A stretch of 49,654 bases of DNA. Source: Planctomycetota bacterium (GTDB lineage Bacteria; Planctomycetota; Phycisphaerae; WQYP01). The translations under genes were made by a program, and so were the position numbers. Below, piece after piece: positions 18,799 to 27,640 of this stretch; within the stretch, counting starts at the first letter, position 1, and every line of letters starts with the position of its first letter. The notes beneath the pieces were generated by a model that saw only the letters and a list, made by a program, of their open reading frames with translations, did no database searches and was not told the origin of the DNA. The stretch is from assembly GCA_021804985.1 (NCBI GenBank), contig JAJZGD010000004.1, positions 1 to 49,654 of the forward strand, in the 5' to 3' direction.

Positions 18799-19686
18799 TT
18801 ATTTCATCGCCTCGACGCCGCCCATCAATTCGGCCAGCTCGGATGTAATCTGCGATTGACGCGCCCGGTTGTAATCACGCGTGAGCAGTCGCGACATGCT
18901 TTCGGCGTTTTCCGTCGCTGCGGCCATCGCCAGCATCCGGGCAATCTGTTCAGAAACAGCGGAATCAATAAACGCCTGAAATGCCGCGGATCGAACCATG
19001 GTGGGCAGCAAATCCGCGAGCAGGATGGGGGCATCCGGACTGAATTCAATATCCGGCCGCACCACCCGTTTGCCTCCGGTGTCGGCGGCGGAGGCAAAAT
19101 TGATCGGAAGAACATCCTGAAGTACCGGACGCTGCTGGCCGACACTCAGAAATTTCATATAAGCAATTTTGATGGCATCAATCTGACCGCTCGTGAAATC
19201 GTCCATCAGATTTTGCGCTATCGGCAACATTTCATCCATGATCGGGTTATCACCGACATTTACATACGCCTGCCGAACAGTTCTTCTGGCGAAGCGGAAG
19301 TAGGCGCCACCCTTGCGGCCGCCAACATGGATGTCCACTTGTGTGCCCGCCTCTTCAAGCTCGCGCACGCGGGCCATAACCATTCGCAGAATGCTGCTGT
19401 TAAAGCCGCCGGCTAGCCCGCGGTTGCTGGTGACAACCAGAATACCGACGCGGCGGATCGGACGGGTTGCGAGCAGCGGATGACGAACGGCTCCCGGTGA
19501 ATGCCCAATAGACGCAGCAACGGTATGTACCAGATCGGTGAGGCGCTCCACATAAGGGCGGGTGGCTTTGGCGCGTCGCAGCGACTTTTGGAAGCGCGCA
19601 GTCGCAACCATCTGCATCACCTTGGTGATTTTTCGGATGTTACGTACCGCCTTGCGCCGTTTGATAATTTCCCGGGCTTTTGCCAT
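18799..19686 (-). CDS. atpG: ATP synthase F1 subunit gamma
   Basis: The 295-residue central shaft of F1, which couples rotation to catalysis. The N-terminal helix KAREIIKRRKAVRNIRKITKVMQMVATARF and the C-terminal helix (ATENAESMSRLL, NRARQSQITSELAELMGG) are the conserved parts that form the coiled coil. VTSNRGLAGGFN is the usual internal motif. An AAGGG site overlaps the end of atpA (stop TGA followed by AGGG), and the gap is 14 bases, so translation is closely linked. Confidence 0.96.
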   Translation of the reverse strand: MAKAREIIKRRKAVRNIRKITKVMQMVATARFQKSLRRAKATRPYVERLTDLVHTVAASIGHSPGAVRHPLLATRPIRRVGILVVTSNRGLAGGFNSSILRMVMARVRELEEAGTQVDIHVGGRKGGAYFRFARRTVRQAYVNVGDNPIMDEMLPIAQNLMDDFTSGQIDAIKIAYMKFLSVGQQRPVLQDVLPINFASAADTGGKRVVRPDIEFSPDAPILLADLLPTMVRSAAFQAFIDSAVSEQIARMLAMAAATENAESMSRLLTRDYNRARQSQITSELAELMGGVEAMK

Positions 19687-19700
19687 ATGCGTTTAACCCT

Positions 19701-21305
19701 TCAGCGGGCGCCCCCCGCCTGCGTGGACGGGTTGGTGGCCGCAGGTTTGCCCAGCAGGCCGTCGAGTTTCTTTTTATTCAGTGGGGTTACATTGGTGAAA
19801 TTCGTGATAACTTCCACCAGCTTCTTCTCAATGTCCGGCGTCAGATCACGCAGTTCCATAAGTTCTTTGCGAACTGCTTCGCCGGCGGATGTCCAATAAT
19901 CAATGAAATCGCGTTCCCATTGCTGCACATCACGTATGGCGACATTGTCGAGGAAGCCTTGCGTGGCAGCGTAGATCGAAGCAATCTGATCGACCACTTC
20001 CATCGGTTGGTATTGCGGCTGCTTGAGGATTTCTACCATGCGCGCACCGCGATCGAGCTGCTTTTGCGTTGCGGAATCGAGATCCGTTCCAATTTGGGTA
20101 AAGGCCTCCAGCGCTCGATAAGATGCAAGGTCCAGCCGCAGTGATGCCGCCACCTTCCGATGTTTCATCGCCTTGATTTGCGCCGCACCACCGACGCGGC
20201 TGACGGAAATGCCGACGTTAATGGCTGGGCGCACGCCGGCATAAAAGAGATCCGGCTCCAGATAAATTTGCCCATCGGTAATACTGATAACGTTGGTGGG
20301 AATATAAGCGGATACCTCGCCTTCCTGTGTTTCAATCACAGGTAACGCGGTCAGCGAGCCGCCCCCATTTTCCTTGGATAGTTTGCAGGCGCGCTCCAAA
20401 AGGCGGCTATGGAGGTAAAACACATCGCCGGGATAGGCCTCCCGGCCCGGCGGGCGCCTCAAAAGCAGCGAAAGCTGGCGATACGCCTGGGCCTGCTTAG
20501 AAAGATCGTCGTAAACACAGAGCGTTGCCTTGCCTTTCCACATGAAGTATTCCGCCATGGCACACGCCGCATACGGGGCAATATATTGCAGCGGAGCGCT
20601 ATCGGCGGCACTGGCATTGACGACGATCGTGTAATCCATTGCGCCATTGCGGCGCAGCACATCCACCACTCCGGCGACAGTCGATTCCTTCTGACCGATC
20701 GCTACGTAAACGCATATCACTTCACTCGGCGTGCCGAAGAATTTTTTCTGGTTAAGGATGGTGTCTACCGCCACGGCCGTCTTTCCGGTTTTGCGATCGC
20801 CGATGATCAACTCACGCTGGCCGCGGCCAATGGGAATCATCGAGTCGATAGCCTTTATGCCGGTCTGGAGCGGTTCCTTGACGGGCTGGCGATCAGCGAT
20901 TCCGGGTGCAATGATGTCCACGAGCCGGCGTTCGCCGGTCTCGATGGCGGCGCCGCCATCAATGGGCTGCCCCAGCGGATTAACGACTCTGCCAAGCAGG
21001 GCCGCCCCCACGGGCACGGACAACAGCTTGCCGGTCGCCTTAACCACATCCCCTTCTTTAATGTCGGCGAAATCTCCAAAGATCACGGCGCCGACCGTTT
21101 CCTCTTCAAGGTTAAACACCTGGCCGAAAATTCCATTGGGGAATTCAAGCATTTCTCCCGCCATCGCGCTGGTAAGTCCGTAAATGTGGGCAATGCCATC
21201 GCCCACGTCGATTACACGGCCAACCTGCGCAACATCGAGTTCATCCTTGTAATTGGTTATTTCCCGCTGAATAACGGATGTGATTTCATCAATTTTAAAC
21301 TTCAT
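19701..21305 (-). CDS. atpA: ATP synthase F1 subunit alpha
   Basis: The 534-residue non-catalytic nucleotide-binding subunit of F1. The start is taken at ATG 21305 ([16 protein letters not shown]), because GGGAAGG lies nine bases upstream; a frame start six codons earlier would overlap this site. The P-loop GDRKTGKT is at 169-176. The sequence reads through [31 protein letters not shown], the family signature. Length is slightly above the usual 500-510 because of a C-terminal Lys/Pro/Ala tail. Confidence 0.96.
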   Translation of the reverse strand: MKFKIDEITSVIQREITNYKDELDVAQVGRVIDVGDGIAHIYGLTSAMAGEMLEFPNGIFGQVFNLEEETVGAVIFGDFADIKEGDVVKATGKLLSVPVGAALLGRVVNPLGQPIDGGAAIETGERRLVDIIAPGIADRQPVKEPLQTGIKAIDSMIPIGRGQRELIIGDRKTGKTAVAVDTILNQKKFFGTPSEVICVYVAIGQKESTVAGVVDVLRRNGAMDYTIVVNASAADSAPLQYIAPYAACAMAEYFMWKGKATLCVYDDLSKQAQAYRQLSLLLRRPPGREAYPGDVFYLHSRLLERACKLSKENGGGSLTALPVIETQEGEVSAYIPTNVISITDGQIYLEPDLFYAGVRPAINVGISVSRVGGAAQIKAMKHRKVAASLRLDLASYRALEAFTQIGTDLDSATQKQLDRGARMVEILKQPQYQPMEVVDQIASIYAATQGFLDNVAIRDVQQWERDFIDYWTSAGEAVRKELMELRDLTPDIEKKLVEVITNFTNVTPLNKKKLDGLLGKPAATNPSTQAGGAR

Positions 21306-21356
21306 GTATATGCACCTTCCCATATGCCGCCAACAACCATCGGCGGCCTTAAGCCT

Positions 21357-21956
21357 TTACGGCAAAACCATTTGTCCAAGGTTCTCGGCGAGATCGGTAA
21401 ACAGCGCGTGCTTAATGCTCGCCTTAAGATCAGACAAACGCTGCCGAGCCGAACCGTCAATAAATGTATCGCCGATCTTAATCTGAATGCCCGCGATAAG
21501 TTCGGGCAAGATGGAGATTTTCAACATAACCTGCGAACCGTATTTTTTATTTAATTGCGATTCAATGCGCGAAGTTTGTTCCGGGGTGAGGGGCGCCGCG
21601 GAAAAAATATGAACGCTCGTGCGTCCGCATCGCTGGTGATGAACATCCACCACCGCGGTAACAAATTCCGGAAATAACTCGAGCCGATCCCGGTGCGCCA
21701 TCGACCGCAGCGTCGCCATGGTTAGTGGATTGAGGCACGCGCCAAACGCGCCAACCAAAATTTGAAGCTTTTCCGCACTGCTGATGGTTTCAGCACTAAG
21801 CAGGCTCATCAGGCCGCTTTTGGCCTCGAGCAAAGCACGCAGCGACTCCATATCATCGAGTACATCGGCAACCGATCCGACCGCCGCCGCCGAATCGTAA
21901 AGTGCAGCGGCATATACCGCAGCTATGGAACTCTTTTTTGTCGGCTCATGACTCAT
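21357..21956 (-). CDS. atpH: ATP synthase F1 subunit delta
   Basis: A 199-residue peripheral-stalk subunit that links the b dimer to the top of F1. As usual for delta it is poorly conserved, but it has the helical N-terminal domain (AAVYAAALYDSA, ESLRALLEAK) and the C-terminal signature VMLKISILPELIAGIQIKIGDTFIDGS. It is in the expected place between b and alpha, with gaps of about 34 and 51 bases. Confidence 0.92.
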   Translation of the reverse strand: MSHEPTKKSSIAAVYAAALYDSAAAVGSVADVLDDMESLRALLEAKSGLMSLLSAETISSAEKLQILVGAFGACLNPLTMATLRSMAHRDRLELFPEFVTAVVDVHHQRCGRTSVHIFSAAPLTPEQTSRIESQLNKKYGSQVMLKISILPELIAGIQIKIGDTFIDGSARQRLSDLKASIKHALFTDLAENLGQMVLP

Positions 21957-21990
21957 AACTTAATTCCAATCGCCGGATACCGGTAAACCA

Positions 21991-22695
21991 TCATCGGCCA
22001 TCCCGGTAGGCAGATAACTCTTCGAGCGTTTGAGATATCAGATTATCCTGATCTTGCGGCGATACCTGGCGGGAAAGGATTTTCGATGCCATGAGCGAAC
22101 TGAGTTGCAAAGTGTAATCGGCGATTTCCGAAAGCGCCTGCTGTTTGGCGGTCTGAATATCGCGGATTGCCTGATCTTTGATGGCACGTGATTCGGCCTC
22201 GGCATGCTGACGAATAATCTCCGCCGCCTTGGCCGCATCCGCTTTGGCCTGCTGAAGTTGCAGTGATGCCTGCCGCTGCACCTCGGCGATTTTTTCCTCC
22301 AGGCTGCGCCGCGTCTGTTCGACCTGCGCTTCTGCCTCGGCAGCCGCACGGATACTCTCGCGGATGGCTTCTTCGCGGCGTTTAAGCCCGGTAATCAGCG
22401 GGCGCCACGCAAATTTTCCCAGCAACATGACCAACAGCGCAAAAATCACCAGGGTGATCAACCCCATGCCCACTTGAATGGACATCAGCGATGCGCCTTC
22501 ATTCGAAGTGCTGCGCCCCCCACCAGATGCATAAGCCATTGAAGACGCCAGCAGCACGGATAACACGCCGAGCATTGGGGCAAACAGCCGGGGGGCCAGC
22601 AATTGGGGCGCAAGCAGCCGACGGCCGGGCAACTGTCTGCCAAGCGAGGGGCCGCCGTTGGGGAGATTGCCGGGCTGCATCGTAAATTTGTTCAT
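21991..22695 (-). CDS. atpF: ATP synthase F0 subunit b with signal-like N-terminal extension
   Basis: A 234-residue b subunit. The start is chosen at ATG 22695 (MNKFTM...), with GGAA seven bases upstream; an ATG four codons earlier sits too close to its AAGGA. Ordinary b subunits start almost directly with the membrane helix. Here about 75 residues come first, including RRLLAPQLLAPRLFAPMLGVLSVLLASSMAYASG, which resembles a cleavable signal peptide. The true anchor follows (MGLITLVIFALLVMLLGKFAW), then the standard charged coiled coil (AAAEAEAQVEQTRRSLEEKIAEVQRQ). The extension may be cleaved or may form a second membrane segment. Confidence 0.93.
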   Translation of the reverse strand: MNKFTMQPGNLPNGGPSLGRQLPGRRLLAPQLLAPRLFAPMLGVLSVLLASSMAYASGGGRSTSNEGASLMSIQVGMGLITLVIFALLVMLLGKFAWRPLITGLKRREEAIRESIRAAAEAEAQVEQTRRSLEEKIAEVQRQASLQLQQAKADAAKAAEIIRQHAEAESRAIKDQAIRDIQTAKQQALSEIADYTLQLSSLMASKILSRQVSPQDQDNLISQTLEELSAYRDGR

Positions 22696-22766
22696 GGCGA
22701 TTTCCATTTCCTTCTGGCGGGACGGGGTGATCGGCCGTGCGCGGCGGATACCAACCGCACCCCGCC

Positions 22767-23069
22767 TCAGAGGCCGCCGTTGCGAATCAGTACAATCATC
22801 GCCAAAACCAGCAGCAGAAAGGTGAAACCTTCAATGATGGCGGCGGCGAGAAAGAACTGCGTTCGAATCATATTGATCAGTTCCGGCTGACGGGCGGTTG
22901 CCTCGCACATGCTTCCACCGATTGCACCGACACCGGCACCGGCTCCGCCTACGCCTGCCCCCGCGCCAATCAGGGCGCCGGCGATTTGAATCGATTTGGT
23001 TAACGATTCCATGGCTTCAGCGCTCTGCGAAACCATCTGGTGGGCGTGCGTTGTGGTTGCGACATCCAT
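22767..23069 (-). CDS. atpE: ATP synthase F0 subunit c
   Basis: The 100-residue ring-forming proteolipid. The first helix is GAGAGVGGAGAGVGAIGGS, the loop is CEATARQPE (the conserved R-Q-P), and the second helix carries the ion-binding carboxylate at Glu 80 (FFLAAAIIEGFTFLLLVLAMIV). Helix 1 lacks the glutamine, and Glu 80 is followed by Gly rather than Ser/Thr, so the usual sodium-site pattern is missing and proton coupling is more likely (inference). It has a 25-residue polar N-terminal extension. AAAGGAG lies five bases before the ATG. Confidence 0.96.
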   Translation of the reverse strand: MDVATTTHAHQMVSQSAEAMESLTKSIQIAGALIGAGAGVGGAGAGVGAIGGSMCEATARQPELINMIRTQFFLAAAIIEGFTFLLLVLAMIVLIRNGGL

Positions 23070-23139
23070 AAGAACTCCTTTAATTCCACGAATCTATCTT
23101 GTACCGTCCGCAGACACCAAGTCCGCGATCATCCCCGTA

Positions 23140-23171
23140 ACAATCCCATGACAATCCCATGACAATCAATG
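23140..23171. repeat. 11-bp tandem repeat over the atpB stop
   Basis: ACAATCCCATG occurs twice in direct succession (23140-23150, 23151-23161) and is followed by the partial copy ACAATCAATG (23162-23171), which contains the atpB stop codon region. Probably a slippage product, of no evident function. Confidence 0.7.
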
Positions 23172-24107
23172 TTCAGTGGCTACGGCCTCCGCAATGTAGG
23201 CCGCACTCAGCAGTGTAAAAATGTATGCCTGAAGAAACGCTTCAAGCAGATGCAAAGCCTCAAACGCCGTGCCGAAAAGAATGACCGGCACACCGGCCAC
23301 GCCCCGCATCACAACGCCGCCAAGGGCAAAAACAATACTCACCAGAACGGCCACCACCAACGGCCCGGACATCATCACGGCAAACAACCGCATGCAAAGG
23401 GCCAGCGGCTTTACGAAGGTTCCCAGCAATTCAAGAACAAACATAAAAGGCCAAAGCCACCAGGGCACGCCGGGGGGCACAATATGGGCAAGATATTTTC
23501 CCATGCCAACCAACATAGCGCCAAGGATGGATCGCTTGACGACCGGATGCGCATGGCCATGGCCGACGCGGCGGGCCTGGCGAATAAATTCACCGATGCC
23601 GGTGATGTGAACGGTTAAAAAGGTGCAGATGGCAAGCGTCGCGGTGACGGTGAGATCGCCGGTGGCCCCACCCCAGAATTCCGGAATATGAGCGCCGGCC
23701 CCGCGGTTGATAATCGTAATAAGTTCATCGACGGGCACCATCCCCATCAGATTGGCAAAAAGGATGAAAAAGAATGCGGTCCATAAATAGGGGGTAAATA
23801 CATCCGACCATTTGCCCAGCATGGGGTCGAAGGTTTCCTGCTTGAGAAATACCAGCATGGCCTCAAAGAAATTCCGCACGCCGGTGGGCACCGGATCCGT
23901 TTGTAATTTTCGCGCCATGTACGGGAAAATAGCCAGCATCAGCGCCGCCGAAAGCACCAGCATAAGCACATGGCTGGTAAAGTAGGTTGGCTGACCAAAA
24001 AGTGTAAACAGCGGCTGATCCCAGATACGGTGGGGTACCGTACCATTGAGCACATCGACCGCTACAAGTGGAGCTGTCGAAACTTCGGTGGAAAAACCGG
24101 AGATCAT
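23166..24107 (-). CDS. atpB: ATP synthase F0 subunit a
   Basis: A 313-residue integral membrane protein forming the proton half-channels next to the c ring. The essential arginine is Arg 240 in KPLALCMRLFAVMMSGPLVV. PYLWTAFFFILFANLMGMVP and WWLWPFMFVLELLGTFVKP are characteristic neighbouring segments, and the C-terminal helix is LLEAFLQAYIFTLLSAAYIAEA. It is longer than the E. coli protein, with a His-rich cytoplasmic loop (VGHGHAHPVVKRS). The start has only a weak GAG upstream. Confidence 0.96.
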   Translation of the reverse strand: MISGFSTEVSTAPLVAVDVLNGTVPHRIWDQPLFTLFGQPTYFTSHVLMLVLSAALMLAIFPYMARKLQTDPVPTGVRNFFEAMLVFLKQETFDPMLGKWSDVFTPYLWTAFFFILFANLMGMVPVDELITIINRGAGAHIPEFWGGATGDLTVTATLAICTFLTVHITGIGEFIRQARRVGHGHAHPVVKRSILGAMLVGMGKYLAHIVPPGVPWWLWPFMFVLELLGTFVKPLALCMRLFAVMMSGPLVVAVLVSIVFALGGVVMRGVAGVPVILFGTAFEALHLLEAFLQAYIFTLLSAAYIAEAVATEH

Positions 24108-24221
24108 ATCGACTCTGATTTACGTTTACCCTGAGTTGGATGCAGCCCGCCAGAGCTGCCCAAAGACACGCAGGGCATGGAGTTTTAACCCATCCACGCA
24201 TGAGCGTCAAACATTTGGCCT

Positions 24222-24650
24222 TTACATTCGCGAGTGCTTCATCACCCAGGATGAAACCACGCTTTCACCAATCAACAAAAGAAAATAAAAGCCAACCAGC
24301 CAAAGTATTAATGCCATTTTATGGGCATCGCGCGGAAGCACCGTAACCGCCACCACCCCCCCAATACCGACGCCCACCAGCCGCGCCATGTTCGCCAGCG
24401 TCGCACAACGCAGCAACATAACGCCTCCGCGCCCGATCATGATGGCCATGGGAAGAACGGCGAACAGGCCCACGATAATGCTGATACCCGCGGCGACCAG
24501 CATCTCAAGGGGATGCACCGGGCGATTGAGCAAAGCCGCAGCTGCAGCCCCCACGCCCGCCCCAAAAAGCACCACCGCAATGGGGCAGAAAAGCAATCCC
24601 AGTCGTAAATATTTTTCCGGGAGATACTTGGATTCAGCGGTTTGAGCCAC
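24222..24650 (-). CDS. AtpI-like four-helix membrane protein
   Basis: A 142-residue protein with about four transmembrane stretches (around 15-40, 47-70, 80-105 and 112-135) and short loops. It is located where AtpI is found in many ATP synthase operons, between AtpZ and subunit a, and its size fits, but sequence similarity to AtpI is too weak to see directly. AtpI-type proteins help c-ring assembly. The start is a GTG at 24650, eight bases after the stop of the preceding gene. Confidence 0.65.
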   Translation of the reverse strand: MAQTAESKYLPEKYLRLGLLFCPIAVVLFGAGVGAAAAALLNRPVHPLEMLVAAGISIIVGLFAVLPMAIMIGRGGVMLLRCATLANMARLVGVGIGGVVAVTVLPRDAHKMALILWLVGFYFLLLIGESVVSSWVMKHSRM

Positions 24651-24658
24651 GCTTGTGC

Positions 24659-25060
24659 CTACTTTTTATCAACCCACAGGAAGGTACGAATCTGAAGATA
24701 AGTTCCGCCAACCACCCCGATCACGATACCCCCCAACGTGCCCAAGCCATGGAGTTTAAATCGGTCGTCGAACCACATCCCGACCAGGGCGCAGATCAAC
24801 ACCACTCCGAAAAACTCTATCCCCATGCCCGCCATTCGCCGCCAACCGGTTGCCGCCTGCCGCTCGCTGACCTCGGTGGCATGCTGCTCCAGCCGGCCGA
24901 GTGGACCAGCCGATGGCCGGCTGCCATCTTTGTTAACTTTGGGGTCTGGTACCCCTTGGCTACCTTGCCCGGCGCTCTCACTGGAAGACTTTGTACTATT
25001 TTTCACAATGTTTGTCAACCCCCGAGTATTTCCCAGCGCCCCGCCGCTACTGCAACTCAA
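24659..25060 (-). CDS. atpZ: AtpZ/AtpI-family F0F1 accessory protein
   Basis: A 133-residue protein with a polar N-terminal half and two membrane helices: WRRMAGMGIEFFGVVLICALVGMWFDDRF and LGTLGGIVIGVVGGTYLQIRTFLWV. This two-helix hairpin is the AtpZ pattern, a small accessory protein in ATP synthase operons associated with AtpI and divalent-cation transport. The frame opens with TTG at 25060 overlapping the rpsA stop (TTGA). Starts at TTG or GTG 15-19 codons further in are also possible, and the polar N-terminus is poorly conserved, so the true length is uncertain. Confidence 0.75.
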   Translation of the reverse strand: MSCSSGGALGNTRGLTNIVKNSTKSSSESAGQGSQGVPDPKVNKDGSRPSAGPLGRLEQHATEVSERQAATGWRRMAGMGIEFFGVVLICALVGMWFDDRFKLHGLGTLGGIVIGVVGGTYLQIRTFLWVDKK

Positions 25061-26421
25061 AGCCCGCCCTTTAACACACGCTGCACACCCGCATTGGCCT
25101 TGGGCTTCTCTGGTGCCGCTGCCGGCATGGCCGGCATGTTGCGCTGCGCGGAGGCATCGGATACTTTAGGCGCTTCGGCCGCGGCCATTTCTGCCGATTG
25201 CGCCTGACTTATCGACAGGCTTATCCGCTTCTTGTCCAGATCAATGCTTAAAACTTTTAACCGGACCCGGTCGCCCGGTGATACCACCTGTCGGGGATGG
25301 GCCACTCGGCGGCTTGATAGTTCCGATACGTGCACCATCCCCTCAACCCCGGGTGCGAGCTCAACGAACACGCCAAAATCAATCAGCCGCGTTACCGTGC
25401 CTTCTACCATGGCTCCAATCGGATAGGTGGTGGAAACTTCCAGCCATGGATCCGCCATGCGGTAACGCAGATCCAATGCGATGCGCTGCTTTTCCCGATC
25501 GAGCGAAAGAATCATCACCTGAACGCTGTCGCCGGCCCGCACAATTTTGCCCGGATCAGAGACCCGGCCGTGGCTCATGGCCGATACGTGTATCAGCCCC
25601 TCAACGCCACCAAGATCAACAAACGCCCCAAATGGCACCACCCGCGTGACCAAACCCGTCACGATCTGACCGGTTGCCAATTCCGTCCATAGTTTTTCCC
25701 GCTTCACCGCCAGTTCCGCTTCCATCAAAACTCGGCGGCTCACGATCAAGCGCTTTTCCATCCGATCAATTTCTATGATCTGACATTTAAAGCGCTCACC
25801 AACGAGTAAATTTAAATCCGCCGTGAATTTAACATCCACTTGCCCCGCCGGCATAAACGCCCGCAGGTTATTGATCTTCACTTCCAGGCCGCCCTTGTTG
25901 GCCGCGGTGGCCACGCCCTCGACAATGTCGCCATCATGCAGCTGATCCCAACCGCCATGGTTCACCGAGCCTTTGCGCGATAACAGCACCAAGCCTTCGG
26001 CCGCGTTGTAACCCGCAAAAACAAATTCATGCTCTTCACCAATGCGGACCGCCTGCTCCGGCAGGTTCAAATCCGACGGGGCGAAATGCTCGAGCGGGCA
26101 AACGCCCTGCGACTTGCCCCCAAGATCGACAAATACACTGCCCCCACGTATGGCCGCCACCACGCCGCGACGCACTCGATTGTCCACGGCTTCATCGGCG
26201 ACGCCGGATGGGCGACCACCCCGAACCGGTCGCGCCTCGGACGCATCCGGTGCCGATGCGGTCGTCTTCACGCGTGTCAGCAAATCGTCCATCGTCAGGC
26301 CGGCCATGGCTTCGTTTACCGCCTGATTGATATCAAAGTTCTCTTCCCCGCCACCCGACTGTGCAGCAGGTGGAAATATTTCATTCATCAACGTTACTGC
26401 CTTCCCTTCATAATAAGACAT
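25057..26421 (-). CDS. rpsA: Ribosomal protein S1 (four S1 domains)
   Basis: A 454-residue RNA-binding protein with four S1 (OB-fold) repeats at about 80-150, 165-230, 250-320 and 335-405. The third and fourth are the best (PFGAFVDLGGVEGLIHVSAMS; DFGVFVELAPGVEGMVHVSEL). It recruits mRNA to the 30S subunit. Two starts are possible: ATG 26421, six bases after the upstream gene with AGG at five bases, or ATG 26388 after GAAGGGAAGG. Four domains instead of six is common outside proteobacteria. It sits at the head of the ATP synthase genes. Confidence 0.9.
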   Translation of the reverse strand: MSYYEGKAVTLMNEIFPPAAQSGGGEENFDINQAVNEAMAGLTMDDLLTRVKTTASAPDASEARPVRGGRPSGVADEAVDNRVRRGVVAAIRGGSVFVDLGGKSQGVCPLEHFAPSDLNLPEQAVRIGEEHEFVFAGYNAAEGLVLLSRKGSVNHGGWDQLHDGDIVEGVATAANKGGLEVKINNLRAFMPAGQVDVKFTADLNLLVGERFKCQIIEIDRMEKRLIVSRRVLMEAELAVKREKLWTELATGQIVTGLVTRVVPFGAFVDLGGVEGLIHVSAMSHGRVSDPGKIVRAGDSVQVMILSLDREKQRIALDLRYRMADPWLEVSTTYPIGAMVEGTVTRLIDFGVFVELAPGVEGMVHVSELSSRRVAHPRQVVSPGDRVRLKVLSIDLDKKRISLSISQAQSAEMAAAEAPKVSDASAQRNMPAMPAAAPEKPKANAGVQRVLKGGL

Positions 26422-26427
26422 GCAAAC

Positions 26428-27570
26428 CTATACTCTCATCGTTTCAGGCTCGATACCCATTTTAAGGCACCATTGCAAATATTTTGTCGGCACCACCTCG
26501 CTCGGCTTTATTTCGCTTCGCCCACCCCAGAATACATTCGTATAATTCACGGCCATGCCGCATGCCGCCAAATGCGTATCGATTGCCTTTTTGTGTTCGA
26601 GAAGCAATCCCTTGTCAGACCCGTGCGCCACCCCCATCACATTGACATTGCCAAACTCCGGCCCACCCTCGCGCCAGTAAGCGTGCGTCATGATGTGGAA
26701 GCGTCCCACCTGCTTACCGGCGTCAAGTTCGCGACCGGCGGGAACCGCCCAGTGATAAAGGGCGTTGTACTGCGTCACTTTTTCGCCGGTGGAAAGCGGT
26801 TTGACGTGCTCCAGAAAAGTCGAAAACCGCCCCACCACCCCCATTGAAGATAATTCGCGGCCGATCGATAAAAATTCGTCCAGCGAAACCCCCGCCTCGG
26901 CGGCGCGGGGCAACCATAAATCGCGGCGGATTTCCGATGGCGAAAATTCCCGCTTCAATGCCACCAGCACGTTCCATTGCCCAGGCGAAAGCTTAACCAC
27001 GTCGGTCGAGGTAACCTCGGCCGGTGCTTCGGCCATACTGCCGGGCGCTATGTGGCGCCGCCGTACGTGCCCCACACCGAGTGTGAACAGGCATTTCGCC
27101 GGCATGATGTGAAATGATTCAGCCCCCACGCGCCGCTGGAGCGCTTCACAATGCCGACGAATAGAAAATCCCTGCGGCACCTTCAGCGTAGTCCAAAGGC
27201 GATAACGCGACCCGGAGGTGTTGCCGTCGGTTGAACGGATCACCACATGGCCGGAGAAGGGATCTTCGCGGAACATAAATTCAAAGGCGCTATTGAGCTG
27301 CTCGGCGGGCACCTGCCAGGCAACCAGCGCACCATCGGCAAGGCTTGTGGCCAGCAGCGTTTGACGTACCCGGCGAATAACGCCTGCGCCAAGCATGGCG
27401 GCTATGCGTGCGATAACCGTTGGTTCATCGACACCGGACAGGCGTGAAATCTCGCCGATGGGATCGGCCGAAAAACCCTGAATGCGGTCTTCTGAAATCG
27501 CCAGAATGCGGGCGTTAATGGGATCAGAGATCGCCACGGGCACCGTTGGTGGGTCTATCTGTGTTTTCAT
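26428..27570 (-). CDS. AhbA/AhbB-like siroheme decarboxylase-type protein (tandem Lrp/AsnC-like modules)
   Basis: A 380-residue protein built of two related halves. Each has a helix-turn-helix-like N-terminal part and an AsnC-like alpha/beta domain: about 20-185 (IGEISRLSGVDEPTVIARIA, GAGVIRRVRQTLLA) and 205-380 (LSPGQWNVLVALKREF, VGRFHIMTHAYWREG, NVMGVAHG). The second half has the pattern of AhbB/NirDLGH proteins, in which such a histidine-containing loop lies in the siroheme site; known members remove acetate side chains of siroheme as a dimer of AhbA and AhbB. A fused version would combine both. No other heme gene is nearby, so it may instead be a regulator. It precedes rpsA by only six bases. 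Confidence 0.7.
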   Translation of the reverse strand: MKTQIDPPTVPVAISDPINARILAISEDRIQGFSADPIGEISRLSGVDEPTVIARIAAMLGAGVIRRVRQTLLATSLADGALVAWQVPAEQLNSAFEFMFREDPFSGHVVIRSTDGNTSGSRYRLWTTLKVPQGFSIRRHCEALQRRVGAESFHIMPAKCLFTLGVGHVRRRHIAPGSMAEAPAEVTSTDVVKLSPGQWNVLVALKREFSPSEIRRDLWLPRAAEAGVSLDEFLSIGRELSSMGVVGRFSTFLEHVKPLSTGEKVTQYNALYHWAVPAGRELDAGKQVGRFHIMTHAYWREGGPEFGNVNVMGVAHGSDKGLLLEHKKAIDTHLAACGMAVNYTNVFWGGRSEIKPSEVVPTKYLQWCLKMGIEPETMRV

Positions 27571-27640
27571 AAGCTTCGAGTATATCCGAACACGCGCTCA
27601 AGGTTGGTTAAAAAGCGGGCACAATGGCCATGCGTCATAC

